Counted from the first letter of the stretch, positions 12,696-27,300 are shown. The stretch: DNA of 64,000 nucleotides from Helicostylum pulchrum (GCA_025677825.1 JAIXMO010000016.1:496001-560000); one strand, 5' to 3'. Translations and numbers: made by a program. Notes: generated by a model from the sequence alone, not told the origin.

Positions 12696-15600
12696 TTACT
12701 TGAGACTACGAATAGATCCTGAAGCAAAAGAGTGGTTATCATGTTTAGAAGATCGAGAACGCATAGTGTTACTTCTTTCTACAGAATTCCAGGGCAGACG
12801 TTCATTGCCAGCCATGTACACTGCTGGAGTTGAGTTGGATCCCCCCATATACTTTTCTCGTGTAGCCGGGTCACGGAATAAGAAGCCAAAGATATGGTCA
12901 GGAATAAGACGGATCACAACACCAATAGGCAAGGAGAACAACCCAATAATAATCGCAATCGCCCAATGAATACCGTCAAGTGGAACCACCTGGAAGGCTG
13001 CTCCGCCAAACTGAACAATCACCACTTGGCCAAGGATACAGATAAAGAAGATCACAATAAAGAACTTGTTTGCAAAAATGTTTGAAAAGATATTAAGATG
13101 ACTATCAATACGACGACAACTACAGACAAGAAATAAATTAATAAATTGATATATATGTATACATATATTATAACTTACTTGATTTCGTTAAAGATTTGAC
13201 AGAATACAAAAGTATTGAATACGACAGTTTGTAAAACGGCACTTTCAGGCTCATACCCAAGAACGTCTCCATACAAGAGCACCAGCGTGACGACAATTTG
13301 AAAGATAGCTTGTCCAATGATCATTTTCCACATCTTCAAAGTAATTAAAGGAGCAGAACGCGGGTCAGGCATACGGTCTAACAATTCGGGCGTAGGGGGA
13401 TCCGTAGCCAAGGCAAGAGCAGCAAATGTATCCATGATCAAATTAACCCACAGCAATTGAACTGCAGTCAACACGGACTTTTGGTCCTCACTAGCCACCG
13501 CTGAGATGAACGTCGTTATAACCGCGGTCAAATTGACGGTAATTTGAAACTCGAGAAACTTCTTCACGGCATCGTTGACGCATCGACCCCACATAATGGC
13601 CTTAATAATACTTGAGAAATTATCGTCCATCAAGATAATACTAGAGGCCTCTTTTGCAACTTCAGTACCAGCAATACCCATAGAGAACCCTACATCAGCC
13701 ATCTTTAACGCGGGTCCATCATTGGTACCATCACCTGTCACTGCAACAATATCACCGAGCTCACGTAACCGGCTGACCAAAATACGTTTATCTTCAGGAC
13801 TTGAACGCGCCAACACCTGAAGACGGGGTAACACTGAGTCCATCTCAGATTGCGGGAGCTTTCTGAACGTAGGACCCTCCATGACAATACCACCGGGTGT
13901 GTAGATCCCACACTGTTTAGCAATACTTTTCGCTGTTACAACATTATCACCGGTCACCATACGTACAAACACACCAGCACGCTGGCACGCCTTTACAGCC
14001 TCAGGGACTCCGTCACGAAGCGGGTCTTCAATACCAACCACGCCCAGGAACGTCAAGTCGTTGTTTTCAACAATATCATCGTAAGGCACATCATCGTCTT
14101 GGTTCAAAAGAGGACCCTTAGGCGGCCACTGCTCAAAATCAATATACGCAATACCGATGGTTCTTAAACTACGTGTAGCATAGCTTTGAATAATACGTTC
14201 TACACGGTCAGCATCATCTACAGTTAATTCACGAGTACTTGCACCACTATAATCATCGCTGGCCGAAGACGACTTTTGCAAGCTGAGGATTTTGGAACAA
14301 AGCCCCAACACGATTTCGGAAGCACCTTTAACGTGCACGCGGTACATGACTTGTTGCGGCTTAGTAGCATGCGGGATCTCAAGCACAGTAGCCATTGCCT
14401 TGCGCTCAGAACTGAACGGGTACACTTGTTCAATAGGCCAACGCGTACGCAAAGTATCGTAGTGTTCAGCCTTGATCTCACGAGAGAACTGCAGTAAAGC
14501 TGTCTCGGTCTTGTTTCCTACAAAGCACGGCTCACCCTTTTCATTCTCGCCTTCAAAGGCGTTGGAGTTTACAGCAATAGATTGGTTGACAAGGTTAAGG
14601 ACGTCTTTTGGAGCTGTGGTGCCGACGTTCTTGATATCGATAAGGTCAGAGCGAGAAGAAGGTGGGTTGTTGATGAACCGGAACGAGGAGCCAAATGTAC
14701 CAGCAACAACCGTCATTTTGTTTTGCGTGAGTGTACCGGTTTTGTCAGAGCAAATGGTGGTTGCGTTACCCATGGTTTCACAAGCAGCAAGTACACGGAC
14801 CAAATTGTTATCTTTCAACATACGTTGTGTAGCATAAGCGAGGGCTAAAATAATAATGTTTAGTATAACAATTTTTTTTTTTTTTTTTTTTTGAGTAACT
14901 TACCAAGTGTAACAGCCAAAGGTAAACCTTCAGGAACTGCGACAACGACAATAGTTACAACAACAATTAAAATCTTCATGATAGCCATTACGATTTCAGT
15001 AGGTTGATCAGGTACACCTGACTTCCAGCCAACGAAATAACGGATTAAAAGCACGATCAACATCAACAGACCTACAGCGGAACCCATTTTAGCGATAGTC
15101 TCAGCCAAATGGTTCAACTTTTCCTGCAGCGGGGTACTTTCAGGCTCTGAACGAAGCGCCATCATGGTACGACCATAGTATGAGTTCTCACCGATAGAAG
15201 TAACAAGGTAGGTACAGACACCTTCCAAGACCTTGGAGCCAGAGATAATAAACGGGTCTGGAGTCGACTTGTGTTCAGCAGGGGCTGCGGATTTTTTAGT
15301 AGGTTTAAATCCTGATTCGGACGAAGAAGGAGAGTCCATAGTAGGTCGGTGGGGCTGCTCCTTTTCAGAAACAGCAGCTAATCGCTCACACATTTGCCAG
15401 GGCTGTTTACGTACTGCGTCGGATTCTCCTGTAGCAGCTGATTCGTCACATTTCAAGTTATGGCCTTCGATAAACACTCCGTCCACCGCAACAATGTCTC
15501 CTGGTTCAAGGTGGAGCACGTCACCTACTTGAATATCGTAGACAGAAATCATAATCACTGTAGACTCACGTGTTGCCTATTAAAAAAAAAAAAGGGTTTT

Positions 15601-16491
15601 TTAAGTTTTCATGCTAATTTGAAGGAGAGAGGTTTTTTTTTTTTTTTTTTTTTACTTTGACTGCTCGATCATCTTTTTTGGCATTTAATTTACGGAATTG
15701 TTTTTCTTTTTGGAAATCGTTTACACTGCCGACCATAACCACCATTAAGATGGCAACAATAATAGCAACACCTTCTACCCATTTTACGCCCGGGATACGT
15801 GCGCCGAATGTGTCGTATTCAGGGACTGCAATGTCTTCGTAGAGACCCACGCCTAAAGAGACCACAGCCGCGATCGCCAAAAGGATCTAATAAAAGTATG
15901 TGTTAATTTATGCAGCTTTTTTTTTTTTTTAAAAATAAATAAATAAATTACCAGTGTTTTATCTTGAAAGGCAATCCACATGAGTTGAAATATACTTTTG
16001 GACTGAGTAGCAGGCAAGACATTGGAACCAAAGGCATGCTTTCGCTGAGGGAAAGCGGAAGCGTCAGGAGCAGAAACGGTAGCATCGGTGCGATGGGTTA
16101 ATTGCCTACCTAGAGAATGCACGGTAGGGGTTCTCTTGAACTCGATTTCTTGTACGTAGACGGAATCATCCTTTTCCTTTAAAACTTGGTTTAGAGTGAT
16201 ATTTTGATGTTTGGGTGCGTTAGGTGTTAAACCAGACTGGATGTCTACTTGAAGACCACGAGCTAGGCCCTCTAAACCACCGAACGAACGGAGTAAAGGT
16301 AAGTTCTTGGGGTCCATCAGGGCTGAGAGTTGGTCGGGTACAAATGCAAATGCGTTGCTGGGATCATTGTGCGCCGTAAGTGTGTCGCGCAAATCAATCT
16401 TTACGTCGTCCGTCTTTTCATCAAGCATAGTTGACGGGTTGGGTGTAACGATCAAAGTAGGATCTTCACTGTGGTGATGATAATTGGACAT
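12696..16491 (-). CDS. PMC1: P-type (IIB) calcium-transporting ATPase, PMC1/PMCA type
   Basis: Five exons, complement(12696..13119, 13179..14844, 14904..15576, 15656..15886, 15952..16491), join into 1177 codons in a continuous frame. Seen in order: a ~165-residue cytosolic N-terminal region (GGLEGLARGLQVD), membrane pair with DFQKEKQFRKLN, actuator CDESAATGESD, transmembrane VVAVPEGLPLAVTLALAYAT, phosphorylation site CSDKTGTLTQNKM, nucleotide-binding KGASEIVL, hinge VTGDGTNDGPALKMADVGF and the C-terminal membrane segments with FCQIFNEINCRRID. The PEGLPLAVT motif and the NEIN element are typical of Pmc1/PMCA. It pumps cytosolic Ca2+ into the vacuole or out of the cell. The T-rich introns contain runs of up to 22 T. 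Confidence 0.95.
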
Positions 16492-17405
16492 TTTTTTATT
16501 TTCGTTTTTAAGAAAAAAAAAAAGGTAAGTTATTGTTGTAGTTGGTGTTTGTTTTCCTTTTCTCTTTCTCTCTCTTTCTTTTTTTTTATTATTAAGAAGA
16601 AGTAATTAAAGAAGAGAACGTATTAGAAAAAAAAAGATTAAAAAAAAAAAGGTGGTATTATTACAAAAAAGATATTTGTTAAATATAATAATATATAATT
16701 ATTATTTTTTTTAAATCAAAAAAGAAAAAGTTAAAAGAAAAAAAAAGAAACAAAAAAATTTCAAATTGAATGAAATATATGCCTTTTTTTTTTTTTTTTT
16801 TTGCTATTGCAAGTTGGATTGTTAAAGGAGGTGTTTTTTTATAAGCTTAATATAGACGGGGGTGGTTTTGTGTGTGTGTGTCCTCACAAAGAAAGAAAAA
16901 AGAAAGGGGGGGAGGGAACAGAAAGGCTAGATATACACTATACATAAACATAACGTACTTTTATATATAAACTTACAGTAAAAAAAAAAAAATCTATGTA
17001 GAACTTTCCTGCAGATTAAAACTTCTTTTGTTTATTGCATTAGAAGCAGATGATCTTCATTTATTTTTACTCTTTTTCTTTTTACTTTTTTGTTGTTACT
17101 TTATTTTTTGCATTTTATCTTTATAGTCTAGGTTCTCTTTTTTTTTCTTTTATAGTCAAGTGTTCATAATACAGAATAAAAGAGAGAGTAGTATTGCGGA
17201 TATTGCATTTTGCATATTTTCGATCCAATCTATGCAGCCTTGACTAATCCGGCCATTCCATCAGTATCCTCCAGACACGGGGAAGGTGGCATATAAACAG
17301 GCCCTGAATATTATAGAGCGTAATTGTCCCTCTATCTATCTACTCTTTTTCTCTCCCTTAATGCAAGTCGAACCAAAATAATAATGAAATGATAAGATAT
17401 ACAAA

Positions 17406-17436
<31 letters not shown>

Positions 17437-17989
17437 CACATATATGTTAATCATTTTACACTTGCTTTAGGAAAGGGGTGGAGGAGAGCAACTTTTTTTT
17501 TTTTAGAAAATCAAGATACACAGGAATGTTTTTTTTTAAAAAAAAAACTTTGATAACTCCCTCCACCTTATGAACTTTGTCGCTTTTTTTTTTCTCCCCC
17601 TTTTTTATAGTGCGAAATAGTATATGAAATACTACCACTATGATAGCATAATATGTAAAATAAAATATATAATACATTGTGCAGTTTTCACTCTTTATAA
17701 AACCCCCCACAATCTTTTTTTTGTGTTTTTTTTTGTGTTTTTTTTATAAAATATTATCTTCTCCGTCGTCGTCGTCCCTCCTTTTTTACTTTCTCGTTTC
17801 TGCCAATGGAAGAGCGGAGATTAGATTCATATTTTAAAAAAGGCACCATGTTATTCTTTTTTCTAAACTAGGATTTTTATGTAGCTAATAAAGCATTCTC
17901 AATAAAGAATACAAACCTCGTCATTTTTCTCTTCTGTTTTTTTTTCTCTCTCTTTTTCTTTTTTTTTCCTTGTATACACACACATATAA
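16492..17989. other. Divergent promoter region, homopolymer-rich
   Basis: This is the 1.5 kb between the divergent Ca2+-ATPase and myosin light chain starts. It contains many A and T homopolymers (one of 29 T at 17408-17436), a CT-rich stretch just upstream of the light chain start (about 17940-17968) and no credible coding sequence. Confidence 0.5.
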
Positions 17990-18658
17990 ATGGCACCTAT
18001 TGTAAGTTTCTGTTAATTAATCCGTCTTTTTTATTAAATTAATCCTCCGTATTATAAAAGAATAAGAGACGTCAGAACTCCAACGTATTTGCGATGTTTG
18101 ACAAGGCACAGGTCATGGAATTCAAGGATGCATTTAGTATTATGGATACAAACAGTGATGGACTAGTAGACATCAATGATCTTAAAGTCACTTTTGAAAG
18201 ATTAGGTACAGTTTTGTTTACTTGTATCATCATCAACACACCAAACTCATCTAATTTTAATTTAGGCCAACCTGCTACAACAGAAGAAATCGAATTTATG
18301 ATGGGGGATGCAACAGGGCCTATTAACTTTACTGTCTTTTTAACGCTGATGGCGGATAAATTAGCGGACACAGATCAGGAAAATGTCATCTTGAAGGCAT
18401 TTTCGGCCTTTGATGATGATCGAAATGGAAAAATTAATGCTACTTATTTAAGAGACTGTATGACAACAATGGGAGATCGGTTTACAGATGAAGAGGTACT
18501 TTTTTTTTTTTGCATATTTTTGTGTTGCAGAGTTTTTTTTTAACAGCTGTTTTTTTTTCTCGTTGTAGGTGGATATTATGTTTAAAGGCTCAATCATTGA
18601 CGACGAAGGAAATTTTAATTACAGAGATTTTGTACGTGTTTTAAAGCACGGAGAATAA
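17990..18658 (+). CDS. Myosin II regulatory light chain (EF-hand)
   Basis: Four exons (17990..18001, 18061..18205, 18266..18495, 18569..18658) join into 158 codons; exon 1 is only 12 bases (MAPI), a common layout for small EF-hand genes. The protein has the light-chain core RRQNSNVFAMFDKAQVMEFKDAF, then a first EF-hand loop DTNSDGLVDIND with all chelating positions, PINFTVFLTLM, a second loop DDDRNGKINATY, and TTMGDRFTDEEVD followed by GNFNYRDFVRVLKHG. The Ser in RRQNSNVF lies at the position of the activating phosphoserine of animal myosin regulatory light chain. It should bind the neck of myosin II and act in the contractile ring. Confidence 0.9.
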
Positions 18659-20518
18659 TAATTGACATTTTTTTTGTGTCTGTAACTGTAAATGCACTTT
18701 CTTAAATAAAATATACCTTTTTTCTTAATTATTGATTTTCATGCAAAGCAATGGACTAATTTTTAGTCTGGAACTTTTTTGTTTACTTCTTCTAATAGTA
18801 ATTGATCTTTGCATACAACTTCGAATCCCCCAGTTTTAACTCCTGTAACACACCCTTCTTTTAATAGTACTGTCATAAAGTAATACCTCTCTTTTTGTTA
18901 TTACTACTCTTTTTTTTTTCGCCACCAACACACAAAAAAAAAAGCCTGTGTGGCAAAAAAAAAAAAAAAACTAACTTATCTTTTTTTTCGCACCGCCTCC
19001 TTAAAATAATGCATCAACTACGCTTCTTTGTGCGCGCGTGTGCGTGTCTGTATATCAAAAGTCATTTGTTATAACAAGACTCAGCCAAAGAGACCCCAGT
19101 TCTTTTTTGAGCCAAGAACTTTACAGAAGCCATTAGAAAGATTAACAAGCCGAGTTAAAAACATCTTTTTTGCTTGCAGCAAGTAATTTACGCTGCTGTT
19201 CTTCACGTGTAAAAATCATAGGTACTTCTTAAAAAAAAAGATATACTTTTTTATAGCTCGCACGTATAATACGCATAATTGTTATCTACAGTAGTATAAT
19301 ATTTTGCATAATTTGGGTGATCAGTTGCTAACATAGTTATAGTTTTTATTGTTTGCAGATGATGTACTCAGAAGTTGGGACAAACAAAAACAAAAAAAAA
19401 ACCAGTTGGGAAAAAAAAAATCGCAGGTAGTACCAGAGGAAGGAGTTTCTTTACTTGACAGGGACTAACAAAAGATTTTCAAAATATTTATTTTTTTCGG
19501 TTTGAAATTCGTTTAAAGTAATTCATACGCAAGTTATTAATAGTTTATACTATCCAACGATAAGGAAAAAAGTTCACAGAAAGAAGTGTTATCGGTTGAT
19601 GGACATAATACATGACGAGCTTTCATAGGAGGAAATTGTTTGAAAATTTTATAGTTAGAAAATGCACAAACCAAGTTTTTTTTTATATATATACTGAACC
19701 CGAAAATATATACATACACTTTGGTAAGAAACTTTTTTCTAGCACGTATGGTACTGCAAGCACTAACTTACAGTACAAAAAAAAAAAAACTATTTTTTTT
19801 TTTATCTCTGCGTAATGCTTTTATGCAAAAATAAACCGAAATGGAGGAACACACTACTCCTTAAATAATATCATGAAGATCTTTCTACTTTTTTTTTGGT
19901 AAAATATATATACACACACATACTGTCGAAACTTTCACTTGGGAACTTTTACACGTGCTACACTGTATTAACCTTTGCAGAAATATAAAACAAAAACTCA
20001 TTCTTTTCATCATAGCCGTATGTGTAAGGGTTACTTATTAAATTTTTTCCGTGGCATTTTTTTTTTTTTAGTCCCGTATACTTTTTTGAAAAAATTATTC
20101 CTCTTTCACAGAAAATATTATGCTATACAAACTAAGTTTGCATAGTGTAGAAATCATGGGTTGGCACCTTAAGCTTTATTAAAAAAATAAAATAAAAATG
20201 TTCTGGTATGTTTAAAAACATTTCTGCGTTGGCAAAAAAAAAGGGGGGGGGGAGGGAGGGGAATTCGTGACAGATATTGGGGTTCTCATACGAGGGGGGG
20301 AAACCTTTATAACTTTGCTTATTTGACAAAATGAACATTCATATATTATACTCTGAGTGGAATGAATAAAATGTAATATGTACAGCTAAAAAAATAAGGG
20401 GGCGGTTAGCCTTCAATTTTTGACGGTTATCCCTTTTCACCCCCTCTTCAGCGAACGTGTATTAGTTATGTACACATACAAAAAAAAAAAAAGAAAAGAG
20501 AAAGAACAATTGCAGTTT

Positions 20519-20560
<42 letters not shown>

Positions 20561-20721
20561 AGATTGTTTTATTGTAAACCCTGCGAAAAGAGTAAATAAA
20601 ACTACATCATTTTGTTTTTTCGAGGAGAAAATTAGTAGAAACGTAAATGCCCTTTTTTGAAATATCAAGGAGAAAAGGAGAGAATATGAATTTTGACGAT
20701 ACTAAAATAGGAGAAACAAAT
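18659..20721. other. AT-rich intergenic region without a convincing gene
   Basis: Two kilobases with abundant A/T homopolymers. A short minus-strand frame near 19130-19225 (MIFTREEQQRKLLAASKK) is suggestive of a coding remnant, but no flanking exons join to it. A G-rich stretch lies at about 20240-20262. Confidence 0.4.
20522..20558. repeat. 37-base A homopolymer
   Basis: An uninterrupted run of A downstream of the Nup133-like gene. Similar extreme runs occur at 32352-32383 (32 A), 59088-59123 (36 T) and 17408-17436 (29 T). The exact length in any assembly is uncertain. Confidence 0.8.
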
Positions 20722-23700
20722 TCATTGTAGTAAAGCCGCTTCAAATATTTTCATCCAAGAAGAGTACTCATTTAATTTCGTTTGATCCTCCTCTTGCTGA
20801 ACAAGCACTTGAATCGCCTCCAACGCACGTTTATAATCCTTCTTTTGTAAATAGAATTTCCAAGCTACCTGTAAACTATTTCGATTCAAGAAATCAGTTG
20901 CATACCCTGGATGTTTCGATAATAATGCAAGAATTACTTTTTCATTTTCCACACTGTCTTTATCGAGATACTTTAATAAGCAGCTGAAATAGTCTTGTTT
21001 AAATATCCCAATAAACTTGCTGTCCTTTTCTTGAATCGTCTCGCTGGAAAACCCGCTGCTGGTGTGTATAGTCATCACCAACGACTGCACGTCATTGTGC
21101 TTTGCTCCAAGTATAATCGCTTTCTCCGAAAGTCCACACTTGCACAACCCTTCAATCACTGATTTTCGCACACTTTCGTAATCAGATTGATACTGTTCGA
21201 CATTTCTGCAAAAAAAAAAAAAAAAATATACAAAATAAGTACAACAAAAACCCAAGAACAAAAATATTATATATTCTTACATCTTTGTATTTTTTGCGGC
21301 TTCCAACAAGATGTCTAATAAGATCACCGATAAGTCATACAGACTTTCTTTCATTCTCTTGAGATAATCTGAATTCATTATACTATCATCAGAGCTATTA
21401 TTTACAATGTATTCCACATTTAACTCGAATAACAAATATATCATATCATTCAATTGTACTACACACACAAAAAAAAAAAAAATCTCGTTACCATCTTATT
21501 ACTTGTTGATATATGTTGTTTCTTACCTGAAACAGAATCATCGTAATTGACAGGTACTTTATAATCTTTTCTATAAGCTGTTTCAAATAGATATGTTTCT
21601 TTCGTAGCTCTCTATACAAGTACAAAACTATGTCAGTAGGCCTTGATTAATGTGCATAAATTCTAGTTCTTTTACCATCATAATTTTATTGGTAGTATAG
21701 ATCAAAGTCATATGTTCTTGTGCATTTTTGACTTTTTTTCCCTGGATCAATACTTTGCTTCGTACCTTGTTAACAAAGTCAAGAATTCTAAAAGGCTAAT
21801 AAAAATCGTTTAGTGTGTGTGTTAGCGACAAGGTTACAATTTTTTTCTTTACGTGGTTAATTAATAGATTTTGGATAATATTATCTTTAGGTTCAAGTAC
21901 GTCAGCTATTGTTCTTTCCCAATACTCTAATGTAACTGAATCATGAGCCCTGTTTTTTTTAGATAGATTAGTAAAAAAGAACAAAAAATTACCCTTTTTT
22001 TTTAAGGTACCTTTCTTGATGGAATTCCCATAATATTAAAGAGAGGAGGTAGAATTCTACTCTTTTAAACAGTTCATTTCTAATATTTTGAGGAATCTAA
22101 TAATACGACAAGTAAGCAAAAAAAAAAAAAGGAGTGTGTGTACAAAGGGGGTATGCGTTATACTTTACTGTATCCATCAAGAAACTTTCTTTTAATACAA
22201 TCATAATTTGTTTTTCAAAAACAAATCTTGATTCTAAAAACAAGGTAATATCTTGTTTGCTGGGTAAAAGTTTACTTTCCGTGTTCATAATCTTGTCAGA
22301 AACCATCTTGACTGCATGCGATATATCTACTTTTTCTGGTTTAAGAGGAAATGATAATGGTGACTGCACGCAAACACAATGTAGTCAATATTAAAAAAAA
22401 ATAAAAAAAAAATCCCAGATGCATTTAATATTACCTGCTTTGAAGCGCCAAAATACACTGCTTGTTCTAATTTCGACATGAAAATAACTGTATCTCTATC
22501 CATCTGCAATTGCATATGAGTTAATATATACATTTTTTTTTTTTAGTAAAAAAAAAAAAGACAATCTTACAATACTAGGAACAACACGAGCATACACGTT
22601 TCTATTTTATATAAACACAATTTAAATAAAGGTTCCTTTGTTTTTTTTCTTCATTAAACTTACCCAGTATCTCTTTGTGCTAAAATCTCATCAATATCTA
22701 CTTTAAATTCTATAACCCCACTACTTAGCGTATAAATCAACGCCCTATTTGTATCTTTCTCCTCATACACAGATACAGAAAGTATAGCATCGTTTTTTAA
22801 CACAACAGATTCTTCAAACACAGATCGGGGATCCAGCGACACCGCAATTAACGTTTGCTTAAACGTAACAAATCCCAACGTCTTTGTAACCGAGAGCGTA
22901 GGCGAGGTCGTACCTGCCACAGCTGTATACGGTATAGACGAAGTATAATCAACTTGAGCTTGTTTGAAAAACGATTGTAACGTGAATGAAACCAATACAA
23001 ACTGAACGTAATCGCCTAAAGCAGGTACAGAATAAGACACCAATGCAACACATTCTCTATCACTTTTTTTTTTTGAATTTTTTTTTTACAATGTTAGTTC
23101 AAAACAAAGAGAAAAAAATAAACGCACACAAATAACCTACGTTATAAGTCCCAAATCTAATATATCTAATTTAATTTGATCCTTTGTTGCATTTGATTGA
23201 AAGTGTTGAAAAACACTTGACAATAACGTTACACCTAAATCAATATGTGACACGAACTACAACAAACAGGTCAATATTATACTCCTCTCTCCCTCCCCCC
23301 CCCTTTTTTTTTTATATGTACCTCAACTTTATTGAATGAATGTATTTTCCAAACCAAAAGATGTTTCTTACTAACAACATACACCATATCTTTCAACACC
23401 TTGAACTTCAAAACGGGTTCAGTATGAGCACGTAATTCCACTTGAGAGATATGAGGTAAAGGTGTTTGAAAGATGCCCGTGATATATGAAACAACGCCAG
23501 TTGGTTTATAAAATGTCGATACATCGATGATGGTGTCCTTTGTAGTGATAGACAGCGAGTAAATCTCGCCGGTAGATGTACCTATCACCACTTGATTTGC
23601 ATCCACGGGCTCAACCGCTGTAATGTGTTCTTTATTCGATAACAAAGAAATCGTATAATGAATTGCGTCTTCGTTGATATCTTTCCAATAATAAACCTCT

Positions 23701-24219
23701 CCTCCTGTCGTAACTGCAATAGCCGTCGTTTGATTCAACAAATGAAAGAATCGAATTGGTGTTGGAACTGTCAATTTAATCAAGATAGGATCGGACTGTT
23801 TAGTAAAAAAAAGGGGGAGCGTAAGTTTTTATATAATCGTGTTTATGTATATATTTTTTTACCGTGTAAAAATAGAGGTCAATGTTGTTACTACTTATCA
23901 AGGCTAAATACTTTCTTTCATGATCTGCTTGAACACGATACTCTTTATCTTTTTGAAAAATAAACATGTCAGTAATGTCAATTTAAAGAAGAAGAAAAAA
24001 AAAGAACTTACAATGAAAAGCCAAGTTTTGAAATTCAACAGGTAGTATTAAGTGTCGAGTAACTTCATATGCGTCAGTTTTACTTAGAATTTTAGGGTTA
24101 GCCCAAGGCCAAGGATAAGAAACGATCGATCCAGATGATTCCGTTGTACCTTGACCTAACGATTCAAGTGCTGTTACGTCCTTGTTTGATAAATAACTAT
24201 CTAGTTTACTTTGTGTCAT
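20722..24219 (-). CDS. NUP133: Nup133-like nucleoporin
   Basis: Fourteen exons on the minus strand (24012..24219, 23863..23948, 23322..23795, 23141..23256, 22664..23056, 22571..22601, 22435..22503, 22169..22363, 22011..22096, 21853..21949, 21676..21795, 21527..21611, 21281..21458, 20722..21205) close to 873 codons with no internal stop; exon 6 is a 31-base microexon. The first ~400 residues are beta-rich with propeller-like strands (TAIAVTTGGEVYYW, QVVIGTSTGEIYSLSI, LKFKVLKDMVYVVSKKHLLVWKI), the rest is alpha-helical, ending in HPGYATDFLNRNSLQVAWKFY. This propeller plus helical stack and the N-terminal motifs fit Nup133/Nup155-class scaffold nucleoporins, Nup133 best. It would be part of the Y-shaped (Nup84) complex of the nuclear pore. 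It is shorter than yeast Nup133, so another beta-alpha scaffold protein is possible. Confidence 0.6.
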
Positions 24220-24370
24220 TGCTTATAAAAAGAAAAAAGAAAAAGAGAAAGAGAGAGAAAAAAAAAAAGAAAAAAGAAGGGGTGATAAAATATAAACGGG
24301 TTACAAAAATATTTCTTAAAATAGGACCAAAAAAATCTTGTTTTATTATTGTTTTAAAGAAAAAAACCTT

Positions 24371-27300
24371 TTAAATACTGTTTCTTCTACCTCTTTTTCC
24401 TTTTACTTCTTTACCAGTCAACGCATAATCTTTATCGGCATCTGTCATTCTTCCTGACGCATACCCAGCTTTTCTCCACTTACTGACAACCTCACGACCC
24501 ACATCGTACCCCTTCTGATAAATATCATTGTACTTTGAGAACTCTAACGTCCCCCATTGTTGCACGGGTAACTTCAAATACAGCGTTCCGTCTGTAACTT
24601 TTGCTTCTTCCAGCGTCGCCACACTACTCACGTACGCCAACCTACTCTGAATATCCGCAATACTCGGCACATTATACGTTCTAAACGGGTTGAACCCATG
24701 GATCAGCGCATACCACCCACTGATCGAATCACCGTAAAACACCGGGCTGGTATCATCCTCTGACGCCACATCCACCGCAATAATAATATCTGCTCCCATA
24801 TTCTTTGCCACCGACACCGGCAAGTTGTCCATGTACCCACCGTCCACCAGCATGTTGCCGTTATCGCAAATAGGCGGCATGTATCCCGACAACGACATGG
24901 ACGCACGGATGTACCGCCACGCGTAACCCGTCGTATGCACCTCCATTCTTGAAAACGTGATATTTGTTGTCACTGCAAAATAAGGGAGCCAGTAGTCTTC
25001 AATTTGACTATCCCCCAAACACTTCCACACCGCACGGTTGAACTCGTGGCCCGTAAACCACGCAGTAACTGGGTACGTGAGGTCCATGATCTGTCGCCAG
25101 ATACTAGACACACGGCCTGCAAACATACGGCTGCGTGCAATCACCGACACCAAGTCCATGTTGCGCGCGTACAGTCCGCCTACGAAACTACCGATACTTG
25201 TGCCCCCTACAATGTCAATAGGGATACCTGCTTCTTCAATCGCTTGAATCACACCGACGTGCGCAATACCACGAGCTCCGCCACCGCCCAACACAAGTGC
25301 AACAGATTTACCGCATAGTCTACGTGCTAAACGAGCAAAATCGTTTCGAGAAGGCGAGCTCATGGAACTGAGTGAGTTGCCGGACGATTTCTTGACGTCA
25401 AGTAGGCGTCCAAAATTAGGAACCGCAGAGTAGTATTCCTTGAGCTGGTCCTTGACGTTGGCAAGCATGTTGATGGACCCCGCTGTCATTTTACGGCCTT
25501 GCTCTGCTAGCCAAGGAGGTCGGAACTTTTCGTTGGACAACGTAGTATGTTGTCTCATTGGCATATAGATATGATGATGTGCTTGAATCCATAAACGACT
25601 CTATTAAAAAAACGGTAAGTATATAATAATAATAAAAATGTTTTTTTTGTTACCTTCAACCAGTTTTGAGTGGACCCCGATTCACAAGACTTTTCAGCAT
25701 GTAAAAGCACCAGTTCTTTTCTAGCAGTTGTTTTCATATTGATCAAGAACCGTTCGTACTCACCAACCGATGGGTCTCCATCGCCCAGGCCAACCAGCAA
25801 GATACAATCCGCTTGTCGAATACAGGTACGCGTCCACTGCGAAGTAACACCACTATCGGCCAAATAAAGCACAATCCTGTACTTTTCTTCTTGCTCCGCC
25901 AGCCACGACGCCATTTTCAATTTGCCCAACCTGGAGAACGCATATTTACCCATGACGCTTGTCACAGTGGCACTGTTTAACAATGCACATGTCGCACCGA
26001 CAGAATCAAGCAACTCTTGTTTCAAAATCTCTGCAAACTCGGATACAGGGACAGAGCTGTTGACAGGGATGATACCGATGGTCTTTAAATTGACGTTGTT
26101 GCGGCCGTAGAGTTCAGGGAACTTGTTAGACGCACCGCTGTTGATGGAGGAAATAGCTGCCGACGCATCGGCGTTGGAGCTGAGCTGAAAGACCTTAGAG
26201 TTTTGCATCTCGCTGGGTCCTTTACGGTTGACCGCAAGTTGGAGTGATCGGAAGGCTACCATACGAGAGATTTGAAGCGTGATCTCGGGGTGACGAAGAG
26301 CCAGCGCGTTGAATAGTGTCTTTGGCATACGAGCAAGTTCTGTATCACGAATAGCATGAAGCGTAGATGAAGTAGGAACACCAGCTTTTAAAGAAAAAAG
26401 AGTTAGTGTTTAAAAAGTTTTTTTTTTTTACATGAAACTTACTTAGTACTTCTAATTCTCCAACACTGTCACCTTGACCAAATTCACCAAGGATTTCAAT
26501 TTGTCCTTCCTTCTTTTCATGAATGGTTCTTAAACGACCGTGAAGAACCATGTAGATTGCATCACTTGCTTCACCTTCTCTGCAAATAATTTGACCCGCG
26601 TTTACTTGCATCCATTCCAATGAGATATCAATATGTAGAACTAATAAAAAAAGCATGTGTTAGTTATACCTCTTTTTTTTTTTTCAAAAATAAAAACTCA
26701 CTTAGAGGACTGACATGACCAACAAGTTGATTAGCCAATTTTAACATGACTGAAGGATTCTTATCTGTAATACGATCCAACCTCTTCTTAGAAACATACC
26801 CCACATACGTATCCGTCTTTGCACGAATCTCGACAAAACTAGGGAACCCAGTCAAAGCATCCAAGTACCCAGCCAACCCACCCGGTTTAATAATAAACAA
26901 TGGTTTCTTGACCTTTTCTTCGTCCTCTTTATTTTTATCCTTTTCACTTGAACGACCAGCAGGTGATTCAGAAGCCACCACTTTATCTTCTTTAGCGCTT
27001 GTACTGTTTGGAGGAGGACCCTTGGGATCCGGTAACTTGGTATCACGAGGCTGGTAATCGGTTTCAACAATACGAGATTTCTTTCGGCTCAACGACTGAC
27101 GGTGTGTCTTTCTCTTGGACGCCGGACTATTTACATGCGAGCCCAATACATCTTCACCCACTGCAGGGGTCATAGATGCTTGCAAGAGACCATCAATCAC
27201 AAAGAACAACCCATTGTTATGCGCACCTTCTCGTACCAGCACTGCGTCCTTTGGGAAATACAAGATTTGAATATCGTCCGCAGAGATAGGATCGGTATGC

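Noticed and set aside
13850..14848. Several plus-strand open frames inside the Ca2+-ATPase gene
   Set aside because: Antisense shadows of a confidently identified P-type ATPase.
18815..18840. TTCGAATCC resembling a tRNA T-loop
   Set aside because: No acceptor stem, D-arm or anticodon arm could be folded around it.
20462..20668. Phe-rich minus-strand frame
   Set aside because: Made by the 37-base A homopolymer read in reverse; not a gene.
24703..24906. Trp/Cys/Arg-rich minus-strand frame within NTE1
   Set aside because: An out-of-frame shadow of the patatin domain exon.
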